Positions 1 through 9,357 of a DNA stretch of 64,000 nt are shown here, piece by piece. Each line of letters opens with the position of its first letter. Position 1 is the stretch's first letter. The DNA comes from Adenophora triphylla var. japonica. Lineage: Eukaryota; Streptophyta; Magnoliopsida; Asterales; Campanulaceae. Below the pieces are notes generated by a model. It searched no databases, was not told the origin of the DNA, and saw only the letters and a list, made by a program, of their open reading frames with translations. The DNA is taken from contig JAFEMH010004889.1 in the NCBI GenBank assembly GCA_022495995.1, forward strand, positions 123,545-187,544, read 5' to 3'. The translations under genes were made by a program, and so were the position numbers.

Positions 1-724
1 GAATAACTAGTATAAGTTGGTAATGGATAATCATAGAGATGATTATATGCATGGGGATGCACATTACACTTATGGGTACTTGTTGGAGAACAAGGTACTT
101 GACAGACCCATCTATGAGATTTATGACATGGTCTATGGTCATATGTAAATCTCATGATAGTCATGTCATTAGAATCATTTATACCTGAGATTATCATCGT
201 CTTCCACATGATGAAGGTTATGTTTGATGTAGTCTAACACTATCTTTAATAGGATGGCAATAAGGGTTATGTTGGCATGATTGGATTCATGTAGGGAAGA
301 ATGATAAGTCAAGATGGGATTTGTCCCTCTCATTGAAAGAGAGATGTCTGCTTGGGCCCCTCGATAAATAGTGTTGATGAAATGTAAGGCCGTACTCAAG
401 AGATTTGATAGAGATCAAATGCAATTGGATTATCAACATATTCGGAATCGAGAAAGCATTGAACAGTATAAGTTGACGAGGACCATGACTTATGTTCAAT
501 ATGACATTGTGTGATAAAGGGATTGTGACAATGATCAATCAAGAAATCAAGATTTGATATTATATTTAATTGGGTGGACATAATGGCTTGCTAGAGACCA
601 CTTATGTCTTGTGAGGTTGATGTTTCAACTCACTACCAACATAAAATATAATTCCTAAAGGGTCACACACAAAGAACGGATTGAAAATTGGCTAAAATAT
701 GGAAAACAAGGATCTGGGCTGTTT

Positions 725-845
725 GCACGGCTGTGCGTTGTAATCTGGAGCACCCGTGCAAGCTGGAGCGGCCGTACATTATAAATCAGAGCGCCCGTGC
801 AAATTGGGTTTGCACAGCCATGCGTTATAATCTGCACGGTCGTGC
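725..845 (+). promoter_or_regulatory. cluster of six short GC-rich palindromes
   Basis: Six near-palindromic sites of type GCAC(N)GTGC or GCGGCCGTAC begin near 725, 750, 768, 791, 812 and 834, spaced about 18-25 bp. They lie 65-190 bp upstream of a TATA-like box at 911-926 inside an LTR-like segment. The layout recalls the paired palindromes upstream of TATA in the Tat elements of this window, with a different core. A role as protein-binding sites is inference. Confidence 0.45.
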
Positions 846-910
846 ATAGCGGCTGACAGCAATACGATTTTGGCTAGGATTAGGGTTTCTCCCTAATTGT
901 TAGGGATATT

Positions 911-926
911 TATAAAGTATAAATAT
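911..926 (+). promoter_or_regulatory. TATA-like box of the LTR-like segment
   Basis: The sequence tataaagtataaatat lies downstream of the palindrome cluster and upstream of a leader-like stretch, as expected for an LTR promoter. Confidence 0.4.
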
Positions 927-1614
927 AACCCTTTTGCCTCATCCTAAGGTGACGAAAATTTGGGTTTAAGAAACACCAATTGATTGATCTTGATTACGAA
1001 TCAAAGATCAAAACTCCCTAGATTCAATTCCATATTAGCCATAGATTTTTGAAAAGAGTTTCAACAAGAGGATCATCTAGCAATCCAACAAGATGTAGAT
1101 CTTGGTTCGTTCGCGTGTGGATTATCGATAGAGGGTGATTGCTTTATCACCTAAAGCTTGAAGATTACCATTGTTGATTCATCACCAAGGAAGAACAAGG
1201 AAGAAGATCCAAGTTTCGTCTACGATTCAAATCTGAATTATGAATCGAATACGAAAGACAAATTCGCAACAAGTTTAGTAGATCTATATTCATATGTTTA
1301 ATCTATTCATATTGATGGATCTTGGCTAGGGGTTTTGTGATTTATTACCAAGTCTTCCGCTGCGTTTGTAACCCCAAAACCCAACAGGTATATAGGTTGG
1401 AAACCAGCACAGCCGAGGTGATTCGTATTCAACCACGTAATCACTTTCACGTATGAATTAAACATATGAGGCAGTTGTATGAGTTGATATACAGTGTGGC
1501 GGGTAGAATAATAACCACGTACCTATAAAGTATTTAGGAAATAATGAATATAGAAGAAACACAGTTTACAAAAAAATGACTATTAATTACCAACCTTGAT
1601 ATTGAAATAAACAG

Positions 1615-2290
1615 ATGGATTCCTTCATTGATCCCGAGCCTATCGATAGCTCTGTTCTGACCCAGCATGAGAACCATAGAGCTCGATTTATTTGGGCCGA
1701 TGTAGAGGTTTCTAGTCCGCTGTCATTTCGTCGTGGTGCCTCCTTGCCGGACGTATTAGCTCCTAGGATATTGTCCAGACTAGCCGAATGCGGCTTTACT
1801 GGAGTTCGCTACATAGTGAGAGTTCAGTACGATTATGGGTTGCTGGAGGCTTTGATCGAGAGATGGCGTCCGGAGACCCATACATTCCACCTCCCGGTTG
1901 GTGAGATGATGATCACCCTAGAGGATATCGACATGATTTTCGAGTTGCCGATTGATCGGGATGCTATTACTGATGCTGGCATCCCAACACATTTAGACTA
2001 GCGGGCTGTCTGTCAGCAGCTTTTAGGAGCTGTCCCTAATCCTGGAGATATAGATGGGAGTAGTCTGAAGCTCAGGTGGATTACGAGCATGTTTCCACAC
2101 TTCCATGACCTCACCGATGATACTACTCTAGACATTGTGGATATGTAAGTACAAGCATATATCATGCTCGCCTTGGGCTCTACAGACATGCTTGATCGTA
2201 CGAACAACAAGGTTAAGTTGTGTTATCTCCTTCTGCTTGGGGATGTTTCCAGGGTCAGCCAGTACAATTGGGGAAGGGCATTGAATTTCG
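1615..2290 (+). pseudogene. MAIN-like / plant mobile domain (PMD) pseudogene
   Basis: An ATG at 1615 opens 128 codons, then TAG at 1999-2001. The same frame continues with recognisable protein past a second stop, TAA at 2146-2148, to about 2290. Visible PMD features are LAECGFTGVRYI, the pattern LLEALIERWRPETHTFHLP, then GEMMITLEDI and a terminal YNWGRAL. This is the core of the PMD family (MAIN, MAIL1, phosphatase-7 long-form homologues), nuclear proteins linked in Arabidopsis to transposon silencing and gene expression. The domain ends abruptly where the canonical family continues, so it is truncated as well as interrupted. It is closer to the MAIN type than the PMD genes in E, B and D, so it is probably a separate lineage. 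It ends 240 bp before element A. It could be a host fragment or cargo of the preceding repeat. Confidence 0.75.
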
Positions 2291-2530
2291 ATTGAGATAT
2301 CAACAACATAGTTCAGATTAATTGCACTAACATCTAGTCGAAATATAATCAAAAACTAAAATTAAATCGTAACTCATTTCTCAAAAAGGCATAAATCATG
2401 CAAGCAAACACAGAATATATACAGACGAGATTGAGGGAAGAGAAAACCTGGAGGTTACTTGGTAGATGCGCTGGTTGATCCAGTGATGATGCAAGTGATG
2501 TCTCTTCTCACTGAACCACTCCAGCATATG

Positions 2531-4367
2531 TGTAAGTACCCAAATCTGGCTCATGCCTTCCAATCTAAGTTTCCTAGCAGTTTTCCAAACTTTCATAAAG
2601 TTTAGGGGCAATTCAGGAACTTTTCAATACTTTCCGAGCAAGGAAGGACCTGCCAGGAATAATAAATCTGGAAAGGACCTCGCTGGAAAGAAGCTTCCAT
2701 TTCTGCCACCTTGCATGTTTCCAGAAACAAGATGAGTCGACAGAAGATTTGGCCAGGCGGCTTCTTTTAGCACGGGTTCCAGCCGTGCGACTTCATTAGT
2801 AGCACAGCAGAAACCTATAAATAGAGACCTTCTCTACCCATTTTGATATACAATTTTCACAGCAACGTTACTGCAGAAATAGACACCCGAATTACAGCCT
2901 CCTAAAACACACCAAACTTGTCTCTCTCCTGAATTGATCCCAACCTAATCTATTCCTGATAGATCTAGCCCAAAGAACACTCATAAGAAGATAGAGAAGA
3001 ACCAATATTGGTAATCTCTCCTTCTTTTTACCTCTAAATTAATCTTATACACTCTCATTATCTTGCTACTTGTTGATTACCTTTCATTATGCTATAAAGT
3101 TCCAATCTTTAATCATGTAGACTTATACTTCCCTCCCCTACACAAATGACTCATGGAGATCCTCTCCCTAGGATGAACAAGATTTCACAAGTGGCTTGTT
3201 CTAGGGATGATCTACCAAATGAGGATGTGAACCCTCTTTAAATTTATGTCTAAAAATGCAATATTTATGTGTTAAATGTTCTCCCCTTCCCTAGATCTAG
3301 CTTTCCCTATGATTGTCCACCTATTGAGGTATTAAGGGCATAGGAAAAGTCATAAAGATCCATCATTTTTACATTATGCTCTTAGATTAATGATCCCCCT
3401 TGTCCCTTTAACATTCTAAATGGGGAAATCAATGTAAAGACTCAATCTTTACATTGATTTTTCAATCTTAATGTTACAATTTCTTTATTTCTCCCCATGT
3501 TCCCAAGATTAGAATCTTCTCCTAGGATTGTCTAAAGCCTATTAAGGTGTCAAAGACATAGGATGAATATAAAGATCCAATCTTTATGTCTTATTTCTCT
3601 AGACTCATGGTTCTTGAGCATTATAAAGACTCAATCTTTATACTAATCTCATTACAAAATGCCATAAATCTTGTTCCTTTGTAGAGATCAATGATTCTTG
3701 GTCCCAAGATCTCCTATGATCACTTGAGATAAACATACCAAAATGTCCATACGAATCACTATTGTCTCAAGATGTAGGATTGATGGCCAAATATTCATTC
3801 TTCTTTTAATACCTTATTATTGGACTTAAAATTGATACTTTGATCACATTTGACTAAAATCCCCAAGAAAAGTTATATTAAAATATACCAAGGCTCCTAT
3901 GCCTAAATTAGTTGATTAATCTAATGGGAGGGTCGAAAGGTCGTGTAATGATGATCCCAAGTTCAAAAGTGGGTAGGGGATCAAAATCTCGAAAATATCA
4001 AAGCCCAAGGCATCTTGAACTAAAACCCTCTTAAAATGGTTTTTATATTCGGATAAAGACTTGGCACATTCTTTCTCTTTTCTTAAATCACACACACACG
4101 CACACACAAGCACAAATTTTGGACCTTGGAAGACTTGTATTTGCAAGGCTCATTGGGTGAACGCCAAACGTTCTTCCCAAGGGGTAACTTAACCTCCGGA
4201 CCTAGTATCGTTTTCATTTTTTTCAAAATTTGAGGATTATCAAAATGGCGTGGCGACTCTGTTTTTCATAAATTTGGTGTTTTTCAATGAGGTGACTCGG
4301 CCTCAAAACGATACGCAAAGCTACCCAATTGTGGTACAGCATCTGCGCGATCGTAGGGTAATTCACA
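2531..4367 (+). repeat. 5' LTR of element A
   Basis: The LTR begins tgtaagtaccc and ends attcaca two bases before the primer site, giving 1837 bp. The start and body match the inverse of the LTRs of E and B, although the last 110 bp or so differ. It contains a TATA box (2815-2824), a run of imperfect AAAGAT...ATCTTTA palindromes around 3430-3640, a short CA-rich microsatellite at 4088-4108, and an internal TGGCGACTC at 4251-4259 that duplicates the core of the primer site. Several short unrelated ORFs here are not considered genes. Confidence 0.85.
2751..2824 (+). promoter_or_regulatory. LTR A promoter: paired GCCG..CGGC sites and TATA box
   Basis: A degenerate first site (ggccaggcggcttc, from 2751) and a second (agccgtgcgacttc, from 2781) lie 30 bp apart, just upstream of CTATAAATAG at 2815-2824. 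The same pair and TATA order occurs in the LTRs of E and B. A is the most eroded copy, as expected for the oldest element. Confidence 0.65.
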
Positions 4368-4369
4368 AT

Positions 4370-4387
4370 TGGCGACTCAGCTGGGGA
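4370..4387 (+). other. Primer binding site of element A
   Basis: TGGCGACTCAGCTGGGGA starts two bases after the LTR end. Elements C and D have related primer sites in the same position. The matching tRNA cannot be confirmed by eye; Ogre-type elements are reported to use tRNA-Arg. Confidence 0.75.
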
Positions 4388-4647
4388 AAATGCAAAGTAA
4401 ATGCTTTCCAAACTTCTTCTCTCATAAGAAGCTTTGGAACATTTACGAGGGTTAGCCTTCCGTCCCGCGTCCAATTTTTGTGCAAGTGTGAATCTTTTTT
4501 CCTTATATGCATTCCTTGTGTTATTTTTTGGGCTTGTATATATTCTGAATAATAACAGGTACAATTCTGAAGCTGAAAATTGCCCAGAATCTCTGGCTAA
4601 ACATTCTGGAATGGCAACAGTTTGGAACCTGGAAAATTGCTGGATCC

Positions 4648-4689
4648 AACCGTGCAGCCTGATCTGCCCTGGACTGAGCCGTGAGGCTT
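4648..4689 (+). promoter_or_regulatory. Degraded palindrome pair in leader A
   Basis: The sites aaccgtgcagcct (4648) and gagccgtgaggctt (4676) are spaced 28 bp and resemble the GCCGNNCGGC pairs of the same family, each with one or two changes. The position in the leader parallels the leader palindromes of C and D. Confidence 0.4.
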
Positions 4690-5138
4690 TATTAGCAATT
4701 CCACCAGGACAGTTTCTTCTGCCATTAATCTGGAAACCGTGGAAATTTTGGGACTATTATGTCCAGAATCTGGACTGGTTTCAAAGACCAGAAAATATTA
4801 TGTGCTTATGTGATGCATGCTCCCCATTCTAAAATATTCTTTTAAGACACATATTGAAAATCTCTATTTTAACTCAAAAAAGAATTTTTAGTGACCGCAC
4901 ACTACGCGCACTATATATACTCTTGTACACTTTTGCACGCACGTCCTTAACCCGGGATGGTTGTTCAGTTGCAGTCACGGAAAGTGTTACGACGCTCCCG
5001 GGCGCGGACGGAACTATCCCAACCTCCCCTTGGCTTAACCCGTGTCGACAACTGCACTAGTCTGTGTCACACTTTCAAACCGTGACTTTTTGGTTGATTT
5101 TTGTCTAGACCGTGTCATATAGCCTTGTCGTATATCCC

Positions 5139-5408
5139 TGTAAAAGTCAAACCCGAGCCTATGCTAGAGTCAAGATTCCTCGCGCAAGCAAAGCCATGCC
5201 AAAATTTCGTTAGGCAAAATTGGAAAAATCTTGACCCCCGGCATTGAATTTGATTTTGACTGGCACGGAGTACGTAAAAGTCAAACCCGAGCCCATGCTA
5301 GAGTCAAGATTCCTCGCGCAAGCGAAGCCATGCCAAAATTTCGTTAGGCAAAATTGGCAAAATCTTGACCCCCGACATTGACTTTGACTTTGACTCACAT
5401 GAAGTATG
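5139..5408 (+). repeat. 135-bp tandem duplication in leader A
   Basis: Two adjacent copies begin gtaaaagtcaaacccgagcc at about 5139 and 5274 and share the core aaaatttcgttaggcaaaatt. Related diverged repeats appear inverted in B at about 62860-63240, so the array belongs to the family. Confidence 0.8.
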
Positions 5409-5656
5409 CAACAATGCTCAATGTGACAGCGTGTCATTCGACTTTTAACGTCCGACCTATGCCTATTATTTTCCAGGATCTAGAGTAGTTGCGAAAAAGA
5501 AGGGCAACCTTTTCCAACCAAATAGGGCTAATCAAAAGACATTGTTTTAAGTAATCTTGAAGATTCTTAACGGCATGTTACCTGAGCCTTCAGCCTAAAC
5601 ACCTCCCCCCAAGTCTAAACCTTACCTATCTCTTTTCCGCAGCGAGAAAGAAGTGG

Positions 5657-6190
5657 GTGAGAATACCGGGTCAGCGGCTTTTCAGCACAGAAATCTCAGG
5701 CTCAGACAATTCATCCGAATCATCAGTGTCGTCTACTCAGGGGTTTAGAATGGCAGATATGACAGAAAACATTGGTGGTATGGGTAACCCGATGCCTAGA
5801 GAGGAAGCTGCACCAGCTCAACCAAGGCCCCACATTTCGTATGATGTCTGTGACTGCGACGATTGTCTGGAGGATGCATACCAGGATTGGATCAATGAGG
5901 AATCTCCCTCAAAGAGGAGAAGGAAGAAGAAATCCTCCCAACAAAAGCTGAAGGAAAGATATGAGGCAGGAGATACCAGCGTGGGGACGCTAGGAGAACC
6001 CTCCGGCAAATTTGATTATTATGTGAGCTACTCGAGAGAGCCTGTCAAAGCCTCAGCTAGTCAGAGCGAGGTCCGTCCCAGCAATTCCCGCCCGATCGAT
6101 GTTTTAGAAGCAGAAAGTTCCGAGTTCATAGCTATTGTCCGGTTCAATGAAAAATTGAAGGATTTGGAAGATGAATACAGGGTCCCATAG
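5657..6190 (+). pseudogene. Leader ORF of family 1 (C-x-C-x2-C protein), element A
   Basis: This open stretch of 177 codons ends at a TAG that results from a one-base shift near 6186; the next frame continues the homology to B. The best start is the ATG at 5750, which aligns with the ATG of element B at 62362; the ATG at 5657 lies just after a splice-acceptor-like AG. Visible features are YDVCDCDDCLE, a lysine/arginine-rich tract followed by QQKLKERYEAGD, GTLGEPSGKFDYYVSY, and an acidic end before VRFNEKLKDLEDEYR. The copy in B conserves all of these. I do not recognise the family. It occupies the place of gag-protease but shows neither a CCHC zinc knuckle nor a D-T/S-G protease motif. It may be the N-terminal part of one long polyprotein with RT. 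Confidence 0.65.
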
Positions 6191-8973
6191 AACGCATGGT
6201 CAGTCAGGGCAGAATCGAAGTCTCACCTGAGGAGGATTTCATCAGTATAATCCAAGCCAATCCCCCTGTCGGCTACACAGATAAGGTGGTGATGTAAAAA
6301 ATCGGCAAAGAGAAAATGACTTACCAGCAATGCCTAGACAAAATGAATCAGACCCTTCAGTCTATGAGCCTGATTGTTACAGAGGAGCTTGCCGAAAGAC
6401 TATATCAGGCCTCCCTTGATCCACTTACCATCTTTACAAGGCATCGACCCACAAACGACCCCAATAAGGCTTTTGATGGGTTTGAGCTTTCCAACTTTGT
6501 GAACGCCTGCGAATTTGCTTCTCCCCTGGACAGTAATAGTGAAGAGTACCTCTATGTCTAGTCTTGTCAAATACCCTGTCATTCGTAGTATAGAGTCCGG
6601 AGTCTTTGAGTTTGAGTCATCTGACGGCCTTACGCCTGAAGATTACGAATGTGTCGCCAATGTTATCTTTCCATTCGCTTTAAATGAAATGATAGATCTT
6701 TCGGAGTATCCCCTTATTGCCAACTTAACAAATGATAAATTAACTAATAATCTAACAACAATTAATAATGATTCATTTGAACAAGATGCAAACATACTAA
6801 ATGAACAATACATTAAAGAAATATTTAAGCAGGTTATTGATAAAGAGGAAAACCGTGCCCAAGCTGCCGAGGAGGTTTTGACTAGTGTTAACCTGGGTAC
6901 TATCAAAGAACCTAAAGAAACACAGATCGAGAACTTCTTCCAAGGGGCCGAACGGGACCGACTGATTGATCTTCTCAAAGAGTATGTGGATGTGTTCGCC
7001 TAGTCTTACAAGGACATGCCGAGGCTGGACAACTCAATTGTAGAACACATGATTCCTTTGACACCCGATGCCAAGCCTGTGAAATAGAAACTGAGGAAAA
7101 TCAAGCCAGAATGGTCTCTGCAAGTCAAAGAGGAAATTGAAAAGATGCTCCGTGTCAGATTCATCAGAGTCATTGAATATCCGACCTGGTTGTCGAACAT
7201 TGTAACTGTGACCAAAGCAAATGGGAAGGTACGCTACTGTGTGGACTTCCAGGATCTAAACAAAACCAGTCCCAAAGACGACTACCCGTTGCCGAACATA
7301 GATATTTTGGTGGATACCACAGCCAACTACGAAGTCAAGTCATTCATTGATGGTTTTGCCGGCTACAATCAGATCAAGATGGCAAAAGAGGACCAGGAGA
7401 AAACAGCTTTCACCACGCCATGGGGGACATACTATTACACGGTGATGCCTTTTGGGTTAAAGAACACTGGGGCTACTTATCAGAGGGCAGCAACTGCGCT
7501 TTTTCATGACATGATCCACAAGTAAATTGAGGTCTATGTTGATGATATGATTATCCATTCCAAAGGCTCAGATAGACAACACTTTATTGACTAACGGAAG
7601 TTCTTTGAGCGGTTATGGAAGCATTCCATGAGGCTGAACCCTGCAAAGTGCACCTTCGGAGTGACGAGGGGAGGGTACTTGGGTATATAGTCACAGAGCG
7701 AGGAATTGAAGTCGACCCTCGAAAAATCAAAGCCATTATGGACATGAAGCCACCTCGATCCCAGACATAAGTCAAAAGCTTCATGGGCAAACTGCAGTAC
7801 ATCAGCCGTTTTGTTAATCAGCTGACAACCATGTGTGAGCCCATCTTCAAGCTTATAAAAAAGAATGCAGATACAGAATGGAATGAAGAATGCCAGGATG
7901 CATTTGACAAGATTAAGGCATACCTTGTGAATCCCCCGATACTATTTCCCCCTCATGGACAGAAACCTCTCCTACTCTATCTCACGGTCACCGACACGAC
8001 AGTTGGGGCTATGCTGGCCCAGGAAAAGAAAGATTCTCGGGTAGAGAATGCCATTTACTTTGTGAGCCGAAAGCTGTAAGGGAGTGAGCTCAATTACTCG
8101 GCATGTGAAAAGACATGTGCAGGACTGGTCTGGGTAGTCAGAAAATTGAAACACTACATGCAGGCTCACTCGGTGAATTTGGTCTCAAAAATGGACCCCA
8201 TCAAGTACCTCTTTGACAAACCTTCCCTCTCGATGCGCCTGGCAAAATGGTCATTCTTCCTGGCAGAGTTTGACATCAACTATGTAACAAGAAAGGCAAT
8301 CAAGGGTCAAGCACTCTCAGATCATTTGGCAAATTTCCCTAGTAATGAGGACCGAGGCCCTGAACCCCAATTTTCGGATGAAGGAATTTTTGCTTTTGAA
8401 CCCGAGAACTGATGCAACTCTTCTTCGACGGAGCTTCTAACAAAAGGGGAAATGGCATAGGGATATTGTTGGTGGACCCAAAAGATGAGCATACACCGAT
8501 AGCCGTCAAGCTGAACTTCTCTGTCACAAACAATGCAGCGGAGTATGAAGTTTGTATAGCCGGTTTAGAGGCCGCCCTGGAAAGAAATGTCAAGGAACTC
8601 GAGGTTTACGGGGACTCAGCCCTGATCATTAACCAGGTCTCAAACAAATGGAAGACTGTTGATCCTAACCTACAGAAGTAGCATGCCTATATAAAAGAAT
8701 TGACAGAGCAGTTCAAAGAGGTGACCTTCCATTATCTGCCAAGAGACAGGAATAGATTTGCAGATGCCTTGGCTACTCTAGCCTCACTGGTAGAAATCCC
8801 CGAAGGAAAGGCAGTAAAACCATTCAGAGTGGGTAGAAGGGAAACACCAGCCTTCTGTTGTGAAATAGAAGTGGGTCCTGAGCTCATCAAGGAACCTTGT
8901 ACAATCAGGTTTATCAGTTTCTCAAAGATGGGGAAGCAGCATTCAGAGACGAAGAAGGTAATCTGAAGGAAGG
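6191..8973 (+). pseudogene. pol of element A: RT, RNase H, archaeal-type RNase H (truncated)
   Basis: Reading through several stops, the order is a pre-RT region (6316-7090), reverse transcriptase (about 7090-7600), RNase H with its connection (about 7770-8345) and a second archaeal-type RNase H (about 8409-8790). RT motifs visible are VDFQDLNKTSPKDDYPLPNI, GYNQIKM, TPWGTYYYTVMPFGLKN and YVDDMIIHSK. The second RNase H shows LFFDGASNKRG, NNAAEYE, YGDSALIINQ and FADALATLASL. In-frame stops include the codons after VFA (TGG to TAG compared with B), after DAKPVK (CAG to TAG) and after RKL (CAA to TAA). The reading stops at 8973, where the F LTR begins, so no integrase is present in this copy. Confidence 0.88.
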
Positions 8974-9357
8974 TATAGCGATGCGCGAATTTCTCTCTAT
9001 CCTTTTTTTTAACATCTTTTGAGTCGCCACCTATATTATTCGTTTGGAAACATAGAAAAACCACTTTGAAAGAGATTTTTGGGTTCGGGGCTTAGGTTAT
9101 GGACTGGGAAGGTCAAGGAGCACCCATTTCACCCAATCCGGAGATCGGTCTTGCTAAAGAAAAGAGAGGTTTTCAAAAGAAGAAGATTTTAATTAATAAA
9201 TAAAATAAAGATCCATTTAACGGGGTTAAACGGAATGTAGGATCGATTGCTTCGAGACCATCCCCATGATTTAGGGAGGCTCTAGGCCGATCCTAGATTC
9301 TATGTATTTATACCACTCTAACAATCAATTAGAAAGGAAATAGAAGTTACCTTGCTA
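8974..9357 (-). mobile_element. Element F: LTR fragment of family 2, inserted in A
   Basis: The segment matches the terminal 380 bp or so of the D LTR (40922-41305), including agtcgccacctatattattcg and the downstream GGTTCGGGGCTTAGGTTATG block. It starts exactly where A's pol stops and ends exactly where E's LTR starts. The rest of F should lie beyond the other end of E, outside the window. It is strongly diverged at its first bases (tatagcgatg instead of tgtagcgttg). Confidence 0.75.

Larger units (their letters stand above)
1..1386 (+). repeat. LTR-like segment of an unidentified retroelement
   Basis: No ORF here resembles a protein. The stretch is AT-rich and has LTR-like order: a GC-rich palindrome cluster at 725-845, a TATA-like box at 911-926, a leader-like stretch, and an end reading aacccaaca at 1378-1386 that fits a TG...CA terminus. 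No primer site follows, so it would be a 3' or solo LTR. The left end is not identifiable and may lie outside the window. A Copia origin is a guess from the general look of the terminus. Confidence 0.35.
4388..5640 (+). other. Untranslated leader of element A
   Basis: No recognisable protein is encoded between the primer site and the leader ORF. The stretch holds a degraded palindrome pair (4648-4689), a sequence around 4885-4925 shared with element B near 63480-63500, and two copies of a 135-bp repeat (5139-5408). It ends in a pyrimidine-rich stretch with AG at 5641-5642, shaped like a splice acceptor and also present in B. A gag gene would be expected here in a standard element; none is seen. 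Confidence 0.6.
2531..8973 (+). mobile_element. Element A: Tat-lineage Ty3/Gypsy retrotransposon, 5' part
   Basis: Order on the plus strand is LTR (2531-4367), primer site (4370-4387), leader, leader ORF, RT, RNase H and archaeal-type RNase H, then an abrupt end at 8974 where a second-family LTR begins in reverse orientation. The integrase and 3' half are missing from the window. The dual RNase H defines the Tat/Ogre lineage. The LTR and coding sequence match E and B, which are inverted relative to A. A is the outermost and therefore oldest element of the nest. Confidence 0.85.

Noticed and set aside
2291..2530. Minus-strand exon-like stretch ending in a GTAACC donor near 2463.
   Set aside because: A short open stretch with a histidine-rich segment and a plausible donor, but no family recognised and no second exon in the window.
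4223..4832. Overlapping ORFs of 100-132 codons on both strands around the LTR end and leader of A.
   Set aside because: They cross the LTR/primer-site boundary and have no homologue in B or E; chance ORFs.
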